Below are positions 8,675 through 16,306 of a DNA stretch of 64,000 nt, one piece after another. Source of the stretch: Candidatus Aminicenantes bacterium UBA6228 (GTDB taxonomy: Bacteria > Acidobacteriota > Aminicenantia > Aminicenantales > Saccharicenantaceae); contig DJWO01000014.1 of assembly GCA_002441005.1 (NCBI GenBank), positions 1-64,000 on the forward strand. Reading direction: 5' to 3'. The position numbers and the translations under genes were made by a program. Position 1 is the first letter of the stretch, and every line of letters starts with the position of its first letter. A model generated the notes under the pieces. It did not search any database, was not told where the DNA came from, and worked only from the letters and a program-made list of their open reading frames with translations.

Positions 8675-10195
8675 TTACTTCAAAGGACCGGTGACTTTTT
8701 CTACTGCTTCCAGAATGTCTCCCCTTTGGACCACTTCTTTTAGCCGGTTAATGTCGTTATATAATGGCCTGTCTTCCTCCAGAAAAGCCACATACTTTCT
8801 GATTGCCTGCCTGGCAGCCTCCACCGCCGGAGAGGGCTTTACGGGCTGACGAAAGTCGAGAGCCTGGGCCGCGGCTATAAACTCAATAGCCAGGATAGCC
8901 TCAGCGTTATCGAGAATCTGTCTGGTTTTAAGGGCGGTAGTCATGCCCATGCTGACAAAATCCTCCTGATCAGCTGCCGCCGGAATTGAGCCGGTCGCAG
9001 CCGGAGTGGATAGCACCCGGTTTTCACAGACCAGGGCACCGGAGGTATATTGGGACAGCATCAAACCAGAAAACATCCCTGCCCCTTTAGTCAGAAAAGC
9101 CGGCAGGCCAACGCTCAAATTTGGATTCATCAGCCGGTTAAGCTGCCTTTCTGACAGAACGCAAACCGTGGTAATGGCCGTGCCCAGAAGTTCAAGAGCC
9201 AGAGCCTGGGGCACTCCCTGGAAGTTGGCCCCGGTCAGAACTAAATCTTCTTCCGGGAAAAATATTGGATTGTCAGCTGCTCCCTTAAGTTCAATTTCTA
9301 TCATCTGTTTAGCCCACTGCCAGGCATCCCGGGCTGCCCCCACTACCTGGGCTACACTTCTCAGGCTGTAGGCATCCTGAACCTTTTTACCAGTCTGAGC
9401 CAGAAGCTCTGAGCCAGCCGTGATTATTCTGATATTCTCAGCCGAGGTTATAGCTCCAGGATAGCCCCGGACTTTATGAACCCGGTCATCATAGGCTTTC
9501 ATGTTGGCATTTAGAGCCTCGAGAGTCATAGCGGCCGCAATTTCAGCATTTTTTAGCCACTTCTGGGCCTCATTTACCTCCAGGGCACCCAGAGCAGTAA
9601 TCATATTTGAGCCATTGATGGTGGCCAGGCCGTCACGGGCTTGAAAGACCAGCGGTTCAATTCCTGCCTTTTTCAGGGCTTCCCTGGCCGGCCATTTCTC
9701 TCCCTGGTAAAACGCTTCTCCCTCGCCCATCAGGACCAGGGCAATTTGTGACATCGGCGATAAATCGCCGCAGGCGCCAACTGAGCCTTTTTCGCAGACA
9801 ACCGGTGTTACTTCTTTGTTCAACAATTCTACCAGTTTTTCCACCACTGCCAACCTTAATCCAGAATGACCATGGGCATGGCAGCTTATTCTGGAGACCA
9901 TTGCCCCTCTGACCACTTCGATCGGCATGGGCTGGCCATAGCCTGCCGCATGACTGTAAATAATATACTTTTGAAATTTTTCTACCTGGTCAGGAGTCAA
10001 AACAACATTGGCCAGCTCGCCAATCCCGGTATTGACTCCATACATGATTTCATTCTTTTTAATCTTTTCTTCGAGCAGAGCCCGGCAGCGGTTAATGCGG
10101 CGGACAGCCTCAGGATGAAGTTCAACCTTTTCTTTTCCTTTAGCTACACTTACCAGCTGGTCAATCGTCAAATTTCCATCAATAATCACACTCAT
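8675..10195 (-). CDS. hutH: Histidine ammonia-lyase (MIO-type aromatic amino acid lyase)
   Basis: Deaminates L-histidine to urocanate in the cytoplasm; 506 residues, full length. The MIO-forming triad reads A141-C142-G143 instead of Ala-Ser-Gly (TGC codon at 9770-9772); flanking residues GSVG...GDLSP are canonical. The SH pair at 81-82 points to histidine rather than Phe or Tyr, and QED in the C-terminal half matches the HAL catalytic Glu region. GGGAGG precedes the ATG. No hutU, hutI or other urocanate pathway gene is nearby, so in vivo role and substrate are inferred from family only. Confidence 0.87.
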   Translation of the reverse strand: MSVIIDGNLTIDQLVSVAKGKEKVELHPEAVRRINRCRALLEEKIKKNEIMYGVNTGIGELANVVLTPDQVEKFQKYIIYSHAAGYGQPMPIEVVRGAMVSRISCHAHGHSGLRLAVVEKLVELLNKEVTPVVCEKGSVGACGDLSPMSQIALVLMGEGEAFYQGEKWPAREALKKAGIEPLVFQARDGLATINGSNMITALGALEVNEAQKWLKNAEIAAAMTLEALNANMKAYDDRVHKVRGYPGAITSAENIRIITAGSELLAQTGKKVQDAYSLRSVAQVVGAARDAWQWAKQMIEIELKGAADNPIFFPEEDLVLTGANFQGVPQALALELLGTAITTVCVLSERQLNRLMNPNLSVGLPAFLTKGAGMFSGLMLSQYTSGALVCENRVLSTPAATGSIPAAADQEDFVSMGMTTALKTRQILDNAEAILAIEFIAAAQALDFRQPVKPSPAVEAARQAIRKYVAFLEEDRPLYNDINRLKEVVQRGDILEAVEKVTGPLK

Positions 10196-10229
10196 TTAAT
10201 CCTCCCGTTAGTTCTTTTCTAATTTTTAT

Positions 10230-10258
10230 ATTGTATCATTTTGGACTGGTCTTATTAA
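10230..10258 (-). promoter_or_regulatory. Promoter for hutH
   Basis: Minus-strand TTAATA (10253-10258), 17-base spacer, TACAAT (10230-10235). Leader about 30 bases. Confidence 0.4.
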
Positions 10259-10311
10259 AGACTTAAAAGGAGAAACAGGGCCGAGCTTCTAATTCCGGAC
10301 TAAACCTGGAG

Positions 10312-10340
10312 TTGACATCAGAAGCAACTAAAGATATAAA
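10312..10340 (+). promoter_or_regulatory. Strong promoter for tdh
   Basis: A perfect -35 TTGACA (10312-10317), 17-base spacer, and TATAAA (10335-10340). Among the best-matching sigma70-type promoters in the window. Confidence 0.7.
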
Positions 10341-10377
10341 GTTTTTCTTATTTAGATTTTAAACCACAGGAGAAACG

Positions 10378-11361
10378 ATGACAGCTGAGACAGGAAATAT
10401 TCTGGTAACCGGTGCAGCCGGTCAGATTGGTTCGGAGCTGGTGCCAGCTTTAAGAGACATCTTTGGCCAGGAAAAAGTCATTGCCTCTGATCTGGTTGAG
10501 CCAAAGGCGCCAGCCGTTCGTCAGGGTCCTTTTGAACTGCTGGATGTGACTGATAGAGATCAGCTGGAAGCAGCCATAAAAAAGTATAAAATTAAAAAAA
10601 TATATCATTTAGCGGCAATTCTGTCAGCTACCGGTGAAAAAAATCCGGTCAAAGCCTGGGAGGTCAATATCAACGGCCTGTTTAATGTCCTGGAAGCTGC
10701 CCGGGCACTCGAGGTCAAACAGGTTTTCTGCCCGAGTTCCATTGCTGTTTTCGGCCCGCTGACCCCCAGAATTAATACTCCCCAGGACACTATTTTGAGC
10801 CCAACCACCATGTATGGAGTAACTAAGGTAGCCGGTGAGCAGCTCAGTGATTATTATGTCCAGAAATTTAACCTTGATGTCCGTGGCTGCCGTTTCCCGG
10901 GAATTATCAGTCATGAAGCTCTACCCGGAGGGGGAACAACTGATTATGCTGTGGCCATTTTTTATGAAGCCATCATCCATAATAAATATAACTGCTTCCT
11001 GCGACCAGAAACCAGGCTGCCTATGATGTACATGCCTGATTGTCTGAAATCTATCATCAAGTTGATGGAAGCTGATTTTTCGCGGCTCAGGCATCACTCT
11101 AATTTTAATGTCACCGCCATGTCTTTTTCAGCGGCTGAGCTGGCAGCCGAAATAAAAAAACACCGGCCGGAATTTGAAATAAGTTACCGGCCTGATTTCA
11201 GGCAGGCCATTGCCGATTCCTGGCCAGAATCAATTAATGATACTGCTGCCCGGGAAGAATGGGGCTGGCAGCCAGATTATGACCTGTCCAGAATGACGGC
11301 TGAGATGCTGAAGGTTCTGGAGCAGAAGAAAACTAAAGGCCAGCTGTTCTATCCGGGTTGA
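10378..11361 (+). CDS. tdh: L-threonine 3-dehydrogenase, extended-SDR type
   Basis: Oxidises L-threonine to 2-amino-3-oxobutyrate with NAD+. At 327 residues it is an extended SDR related to UDP-galactose epimerase rather than the zinc alcohol-dehydrogenase type of E. coli Tdh. The NAD loop GAAGQIG is at the N-terminus, the catalytic YGVTK around residue 144, and the GGGTTDYA and RLPMMYMPD segments are characteristic of this TDH group. The product is normally handled by 2-amino-3-ketobutyrate CoA ligase; the nearest alpha-oxoamine synthase, at 53814-54998, looks more like serine palmitoyltransferase. The start follows AGGAGAAACG. Confidence 0.88.
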   Translation: MTAETGNILVTGAAGQIGSELVPALRDIFGQEKVIASDLVEPKAPAVRQGPFELLDVTDRDQLEAAIKKYKIKKIYHLAAILSATGEKNPVKAWEVNINGLFNVLEAARALEVKQVFCPSSIAVFGPLTPRINTPQDTILSPTTMYGVTKVAGEQLSDYYVQKFNLDVRGCRFPGIISHEALPGGGTTDYAVAIFYEAIIHNKYNCFLRPETRLPMMYMPDCLKSIIKLMEADFSRLRHHSNFNVTAMSFSAAELAAEIKKHRPEFEISYRPDFRQAIADSWPESINDTAAREEWGWQPDYDLSRMTAEMLKVLEQKKTKGQLFYPG

Positions 11362-11422
11362 AAACTCATCCGGCCTGGAAGAAAAGAAAGGAAGTTTCGT
11401 CTAACCAGACAGGAGGCTAAAA

Positions 11423-11794
11423 ATGAAAAAAGTTTCGGTTCTGATCCTGATTGTGGCGCTCAGCGGCCTGCTGGCTTTCGCTGAGGACATTAACGTCAGT
11501 GGAAACTGGACCCTGACCATGACCACCCAGAGAGGGGACAGGTCAAATGACGTGACCTTCACTCAGGATGGCCAGAAGCTAAAAGTCACTATGAAAAGCC
11601 CGAGAGGCGACGTTAACGGGGAAGGAACAGTTAAAGGCAACGATATTGAATGGACTATTACCAGAGAGACTCCCCGTGGACAATTCACCACTACCTATAA
11701 GGGAAAGATCCAGGACAAAAATAATATGAGCGGTGAAGCTCAAATGGGTGATTTTGGCACCGCTACCTGGAAAGCTGTCCGCCAGGGCGCCTGA
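11423..11794 (+). CDS. Small secreted beta-rich protein of unknown function
   Basis: A 123-residue protein with a clear signal peptide (about 1-20, cleavage near AFAED). The mature part has repeated short beta-strand patterns, including paired 'RGD' or 'RGQ' stretches (QRGDR, PRGDV, PRGQF). I do not recognise a family. CAGGAGG precedes the ATG. It lies 61 bases after tdh on the same strand and ends at a strong terminator, so it may be the last gene of the tdh unit. Probably periplasmic or surface-located. Confidence 0.7.
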   Translation: MKKVSVLILIVALSGLLAFAEDINVSGNWTLTMTTQRGDRSNDVTFTQDGQKLKVTMKSPRGDVNGEGTVKGNDIEWTITRETPRGQFTTTYKGKIQDKNNMSGEAQMGDFGTATWKAVRQGA

Positions 11795-11812
11795 AGACCA
11801 GACAACTGACAG

Positions 11813-11849
11813 AAAAAAGGGAATTTCTCGCCAGAAATTCCCTTTTTTT
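11813..11849. terminator. Strong, probably bidirectional intrinsic terminator
   Basis: A perfect 16-bp stem (11813-11828 with 11833-11848) and a CGCC loop. The A-run on the left and T-run on the right let it act on both strands. It closes the tdh unit on the plus strand and could stop readthrough from speE on the minus strand. Confidence 0.9.
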
Positions 11850-11975
11850 ATTTTTAGGTTGCTCAAGAGCCGCCCTTCCACCGATTCCGATAAATTGATT
11901 TTTTGCCTGGGTAGACTTACCAAACCCATTCTCTAAGCCGGGAAATGAATCAGGCTTTTAAAACCGGGCTGGAAA

Positions 11976-12839
11976 TTATTTCTGGCCAGTTGCCTGCTTG
12001 AAAAAAGCCGGCTGAGCAAAAGCTGCCCGGTGAATCTCTTCATTGTAATACTTAAGGCCGGCAGGTATTCTCAGCTCTTTCACTTTTAGCGGGTCGATCC
12101 GGTCACTCAGAAAGTTATAGCACCAGGTGCCTACCGGATAGGTTGGCACCGGTCCAGAGTAAAAGCGGCTAATCTTAAACATCTTTTTCAAAAACTTGGC
12201 CTGCTGGCTGTGTTCTTTTAGATGAAGGATTTGTGAGCCGGCTTGAGCCGCGATAATTCCTCCCGGCTTCAAGACTTTCTTGAGTTTCAGATAAAAATCC
12301 CGGGCATGCAAAATAGCTGAAGGTCCAACCGGATCAGAGGAATCAACCAGGATAACATCAAATTTTTCTCTGGTTCTTTGAATAAAATCAAAGCCATCAG
12401 CAATGGCCAGCTCGGCTCTTGGATCAGACAGACCAGCTTCCAGCCAGGGGAAATATTGTTCGCAGGCCTTGATGACCTCCTCATCAATTTCTACCAGCCA
12501 GGCTTTCTTCACCGGGTGCTTCAGCACTTCCCGCAGGGCTCCCCCATCGCCTCCGCCGATGATCAGCACCCTGTCTGGCCGCGGACAGGTACACAGAGCT
12601 GGCTCCACCAGCATTTCATGATAGAAAAATTCATCTCTTTCTGTGGTCTGAACCAGGCCATCCAGAAACAAAATGCGGCCATAAAAATCATTCTGGATAA
12701 TTTCTATTTTTTGAAATTTAGACTTCTTCTCATACAGAACTTTCCTGACCTTGAAAAATAGTCCCGAAGACTGAGTTTGATCTTCTCTGGCTTCTTTTCG
12801 ATCTGAAGATAAAGCTTGAGCTTTCACTTTTTCCTCCAT
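11976..12839 (-). CDS. speE: Spermidine synthase (polyamine aminopropyltransferase)
   Basis: Transfers aminopropyl from decarboxylated SAM to putrescine. 287 residues from the ATG at 12839. The N-terminal beta domain (about 25-90) contains LDGLVQTTERDEFFYHE; the Rossmann domain has GGGDGG and the catalytic-Asp loop DSSDPVGP. An in-frame TTG at 12887 would extend the protein, but it falls inside a good promoter (12864-12892), so the ATG is chosen although it lacks a clear Shine-Dalgarno sequence. No speD is seen in the window. It lies just downstream of uppP but has its own promoter. Confidence 0.9.
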   Translation of the reverse strand: MEEKVKAQALSSDRKEAREDQTQSSGLFFKVRKVLYEKKSKFQKIEIIQNDFYGRILFLDGLVQTTERDEFFYHEMLVEPALCTCPRPDRVLIIGGGDGGALREVLKHPVKKAWLVEIDEEVIKACEQYFPWLEAGLSDPRAELAIADGFDFIQRTREKFDVILVDSSDPVGPSAILHARDFYLKLKKVLKPGGIIAAQAGSQILHLKEHSQQAKFLKKMFKISRFYSGPVPTYPVGTWCYNFLSDRIDPLKVKELRIPAGLKYYNEEIHRAAFAQPAFFKQATGQK

Positions 12840-12863
12840 GGGAATAATCAAATTAGCCTGAGT

Positions 12864-12892
12864 AGTATAAAGGACAGATAACCTCAAGTCAA
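12864..12892 (-). promoter_or_regulatory. Strong promoter for speE
   Basis: Minus-strand TTGACT (12887-12892), 17-base spacer, TATACT (12864-12869). The expected start near 12857 gives an 18-base leader to the ATG at 12839 and excludes the upstream TTG as start. Confidence 0.65.
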
Positions 12893-12906
12893 CTTGCCCG
12901 GGAGAC

Positions 12907-13683
12907 TCAAAGGCAGACTGCCAGAATCAAACCGGCCAGCAGCAACCGGTAAACCACAAAAGGGAAAAGAGTCCTGGCCTTGAGAAAAGAAAGTAAAAAC
13001 TTAATTGACAGAAAACCCACCAGGGCCGAAGTCAGAAAACCAAGAATAAAAGGCCCATTGACCTGAGTCAGCGAGATTTTTGGCAGCTCCAGCAGGGCTG
13101 CCCCGATAATAACGGGTGTGGACAGCAAGAAAGAAAAACGGGCAGAATCATATCTCCTGAAGCCCAGAAAAAGAGCCGCCATGATGGTCATCCCCGAACG
13201 GGAAGCTCCGGGCAAAATAGCCAGGCTCTGGGCCAGTCCGATGATCATGGCCTGGGCCAGAGTCAGATTCTCCAGTCCGGTCTGGTTTTTAGCCAGACGG
13301 TCAGCCAGAAAAATCAGACCGGAGAAAAAGATCAGGCTGATGGCAATTAACTCCGGCTGACGGAAAACTGTCTCGGCTTGAGCTTCAAGAAAATAACCGG
13401 CCAGAGCTCCAGGGATAGTCGCCAGAATAATATACCAGAGGAAATGCCCTTCCTGAGTCCGGGGTTGCTTCAAGCCGTCTTTTATAATTTTAATCCAGTC
13501 TTTCCAGAAAAAAACGGCAATCGCCAATAGCGTCCCCAGATGAAGCATCACATCATATTCAAGTCCCTGATAATCCCAGTGAAAAAGGAAGGGAACAATG
13601 GCCAAATGAGCTGAACTCGAAATTGGCAGGAATTCTCCCAGACCCTGAAGAATTCCCAGAACAACCGTTTGCAGATAACTCAC
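12907..13683 (-). CDS. uppP: Undecaprenyl-diphosphatase
   Basis: An integral membrane enzyme that dephosphorylates undecaprenyl pyrophosphate to recycle the cell-wall lipid carrier; 258 residues, normal length, about eight membrane segments. Both family signatures are present: the Glu-rich QGLGEFLPISSSAH near the N-terminus and PGASRSGMT near residue 160. The start is GTG with GGAG eight bases upstream. It lies downstream of the SpoIID-like gene, another wall-related gene, on the same strand. Confidence 0.93.
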   Translation of the reverse strand: MSYLQTVVLGILQGLGEFLPISSSAHLAIVPFLFHWDYQGLEYDVMLHLGTLLAIAVFFWKDWIKIIKDGLKQPRTQEGHFLWYIILATIPGALAGYFLEAQAETVFRQPELIAISLIFFSGLIFLADRLAKNQTGLENLTLAQAMIIGLAQSLAILPGASRSGMTIMAALFLGFRRYDSARFSFLLSTPVIIGAALLELPKISLTQVNGPFILGFLTSALVGFLSIKFLLSFLKARTLFPFVVYRLLLAGLILAVCL

Positions 13684-13730
13684 TGAACTGGCTCCTGCCA
13701 GGAGTAAACTATAAGATAAGGTAAGTCAAT

Positions 13731-13759
13731 CTTTTATTATTAAACCGGAATGATGTCAA
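13731..13759 (-). promoter_or_regulatory. Possible promoter for uppP
   Basis: Perfect TTGACA (13754-13759) and a weak TAAAAG (13731-13736) at 17-base spacing on the minus strand, just inside and after the end of the SpoIID-like gene. Confidence 0.35.
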
Positions 13760-13774
13760 ATCTTTTGAGCTATT

Positions 13775-16003
13775 TCAATCAATTTTTTCAATCTTTACCT
13801 GTCGATAATAATGTTCCAGAATTTTTTTATAACTGGCTCCTGCCCTGGCTAACCCGTAAGCTCCTACCTGACATAAGCCCACCCCATGCCCCCAGCCCCG
13901 GCCGGTAAAAACAAAATGGGTTAGCTGGCCGCTCCCATCATATTCCCGGTCGATAAAAAATAAAGTATCTTTCAAATTCAAAACCCACTTGATCTTAAGC
14001 CCCGACAGAGTTACTGACTTCTGTTCACCTGAGATCTGGAGTGAAGCTACCCGGTTAGATTTTCCGCGGCGAAGAACCTTAAGATCAAGGAGACGGCCAA
14101 GACCGGGATAATAGCGGCCGATGTTTTTTTCCAGCTCTTCCCGGCTGACCCGGACTGTCCAGCGGTTATAGGCAGAATCCCGGTCGAGGAGATTGGAAGC
14201 CGGAGGATAATCTGCCTGGAGAAGTTCTATCTGACCATCCTTTTCCAGCCAGGTGATCTTTTCACCGCCCAGGAGATCAAGACGCCTGGCCGGGAAGCTG
14301 CCCTCCTCCATCTTTCTGATTAAGTAAATCTCAGGCTTAATAACCAGCCAGCGCTTCTCTCCGCTCTGAGCGTCCATAACTTCTAACCTGTCATCTTTAC
14401 CTGAGATAAATAAACCATGATAAAACAGGTCATCCAGCCAGTTGAGGCTTTTCTCCAGAATATAAGCCCACTCTGCTCTGGTAACTTCTTTTCTCAAATC
14501 GCTCTGGCGGAGGTAAGCGGGGAAAAGACCAGACTGAATCAGATAAGCCAGGCTTTTGCGGTCGGTGCTCTTAAGCTCAGGCAATTGAGGCGAAGCCTGC
14601 AGGATATATTTAGCCTCGCTCTCCAGGACAAAATTGGCCGCCTTTTCCTGCCAGCCAAAATAAGCAATCAGCCAGCGGCTCAGATCAATAAAATTAAGCG
14701 AAGAAGAACCGGGTTGAAATTTGACCGGGAGTTGGCTGCCATTAATTTTTTTCTGGCTGGAGGCTAAGGCTAAAGAATTCTCTATTTCCTCTATCGAGAC
14801 TGGCTGGTCAAAATAATCAGGTTCATGGCCTGGGACAATCAAGCCGAGAGCCAGAAGAGGAGTTATCTGACCGGTAATATCCCGGTCATTGATCCTGGCG
14901 GTCAGAACCGGTTGTTTAGCTTCAATCAGATATTCCGGTTGCTTTTCCAGGCTGCAAGTCGTGCTTTTAAGGTAAGGAACAGGCTGGCTCAAGAAAACAT
15001 TCTCGGCGTCTTCTGTCATCCCGCCGCAGGTACTGGTATAAAGAGCATTAATCAGCTGGCCTTTATAGGTGATAACCTCCCCGGTTGTTTCTTCCACTGC
15101 CTGATTACTTAGAGGATTTTCGGCCGATAAGCCTCCATAGACCTGAGAACTTTGAGTATCGGTCAGGTCAAAACCCAGGTGACGGTAACGGCCGAGATTT
15201 TTCAGGGCATAAGTTCTGGCCGCTACGGCTTGAGCTTTTAAAGCTTCCAGAGAATTAAAAGTCTCGGGCGATAATTCCAGTGGAACCACACCCTTAAGAT
15301 AATCTTCCAGATTGAGAATGTTAACCAGGGATAAGCCGCCAGGCGTATTTTTAAGAAAGAAAAGGCCGCGATAGTTTCGCCCGTCCAGGCTGATAAAGCC
15401 TTCCTGATGAGTAGGAATAAAATAGAGATCAGCTTCAGAGCCAAGAGATAACAGGCGGTGATCGATTTGCAGCCAGGCTGTCCCCGGCTCTGGTAAGCTG
15501 ACATCTTCTTTTAAAATCCAGATGTCTTTTAAGCCCTGAGTTTCCAGCCAGTGAATGGCTTCGAGCGCCTGTCCCCTGGTCAGGAATTCGCCATATTTTA
15601 TGACAAAATCCTGCCCGGCCGGGTCTGATTTACTGCTGATGGTTACTCCGCCGTTAAGTTTTTGACTTAGATTAGAGGCCAGGATCTCTGCTTCTTGCCT
15701 GTCGTTCGACTCAGCAATTTGCAAAGAAAATTTTTCCGATAATTTTTCCCGGTCAACTCTGATCGTGACTTCATCAGCTTCTTCAGCTAAGAGACGGTAT
15801 TCCCGGCCAACTTCATAGACCTTCATGCCGGCTGAAGCTTTAATGGCTGCTTGCTTCAGGTTAGTGACCAGACCAACTTTGATGACCGGCCTGGGAATAA
15901 CGTAGCCATAGAAAAAATCAACGTCCCGGGCAAATTCCAGCGGACTGGCTATAAGGAAAAAGGCAGTAACTAAAAAACTGCTTAAAAATTTCAAGACCTT
16001 CAT
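13775..16003 (-). CDS. SPOR and SpoIID/LytB domain cell-wall protein
   Basis: A 742-residue exported protein, probably a peptidoglycan-cleaving or amidase-enhancing enzyme. A signal peptide (1-25) is followed by a SPOR-like module (about 90-170) that may bind denuded glycan. A split SpoIID domain follows: the N-terminal half (about 210-360) includes the catalytic-type segment PLELSPETF, AQAVAARTYAL and YTSTCGGMT. The C-terminal half ends in GRGWGHGVGLCQVGAYG. About 300 residues without a recognised family are inserted between the halves. SpoIID is known from endospore engulfment, but LytB-like homologues occur in non-sporulating diderms; no sporulation genes are here. Confidence 0.85.
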   Translation of the reverse strand: MKVLKFLSSFLVTAFFLIASPLEFARDVDFFYGYVIPRPVIKVGLVTNLKQAAIKASAGMKVYEVGREYRLLAEEADEVTIRVDREKLSEKFSLQIAESNDRQEAEILASNLSQKLNGGVTISSKSDPAGQDFVIKYGEFLTRGQALEAIHWLETQGLKDIWILKEDVSLPEPGTAWLQIDHRLLSLGSEADLYFIPTHQEGFISLDGRNYRGLFFLKNTPGGLSLVNILNLEDYLKGVVPLELSPETFNSLEALKAQAVAARTYALKNLGRYRHLGFDLTDTQSSQVYGGLSAENPLSNQAVEETTGEVITYKGQLINALYTSTCGGMTEDAENVFLSQPVPYLKSTTCSLEKQPEYLIEAKQPVLTARINDRDITGQITPLLALGLIVPGHEPDYFDQPVSIEEIENSLALASSQKKINGSQLPVKFQPGSSSLNFIDLSRWLIAYFGWQEKAANFVLESEAKYILQASPQLPELKSTDRKSLAYLIQSGLFPAYLRQSDLRKEVTRAEWAYILEKSLNWLDDLFYHGLFISGKDDRLEVMDAQSGEKRWLVIKPEIYLIRKMEEGSFPARRLDLLGGEKITWLEKDGQIELLQADYPPASNLLDRDSAYNRWTVRVSREELEKNIGRYYPGLGRLLDLKVLRRGKSNRVASLQISGEQKSVTLSGLKIKWVLNLKDTLFFIDREYDGSGQLTHFVFTGRGWGHGVGLCQVGAYGLARAGASYKKILEHYYRQVKIEKID

Positions 16004-16173
16004 TTTTCTCTCTTTATGGCTGATCTTTATTTTTATGGCTTTATCAAGCTAATCAGGCAGGTTAAAAGTGGCAGGCTCTGGCCGCTCAACAAAACAATAC
16101 CGGTCTTTGACCTCAATATAATCTACCATCATATTCATCTATACAACATATATTGGTTCCACGCTATGAATTT

Positions 16174-16202
16174 AATATATCCGACCAAAGCCGGATTGTC
16201 AA
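16174..16202 (-). promoter_or_regulatory. Strong promoter for the SpoIID-like gene
   Basis: Minus-strand TTGACA (16197-16202), 17-base spacer, TATATT (16174-16179). It leaves an unusually long leader (about 160 bases) before the ATG at 16003. Confidence 0.65.
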
Positions 16203-16244
16203 GGCAGACTGGGACCGCAGGACCCAGACTCCAGCTTTAGGCAG

Positions 16245-16278
16245 AAAAACTCTGACCACTGGCCAGTCTCCTGGCCAG
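16245..16278 (-). terminator. Possible terminator after the GH97 gene
   Basis: Two copies of the self-complementary octamer CTGGCCAG (16259-16266 and 16271-16278) separated by 4 bases can form an 8-bp stem. On the minus strand a T-run follows about ten bases later, so termination is plausible but not typical. Confidence 0.4.
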
Positions 16279-16306
16279 GGCCCAACTTAGCCCGAAAAAG
16301 ACATCT

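Larger units (their letters stand above)
16004..16306. other. 303-base gene-free stretch between the SpoIID-like and GH97 genes
   Basis: No coding sequence seen on either strand. It holds a strong minus-strand promoter (16174-16202) with a leader of about 160 bases before the SpoIID-like gene, and an inverted repeat (16259-16278) that may terminate the GH97 transcript. I recognise no riboswitch or tRNA in the leader. Confidence 0.6.

Noticed and set aside
12840..12887. Upstream TTG extension of speE
   Set aside because: The TTG lies within a good TTGACT-N17-TATACT promoter and has no Shine-Dalgarno sequence; the added residues are not family-like.
13775..16003. Sporulation role for SpoIID- and SpoIVB-like proteins
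   Set aside because: The cell is clearly diderm, no other sporulation genes occur, and both families are known outside spore formers.
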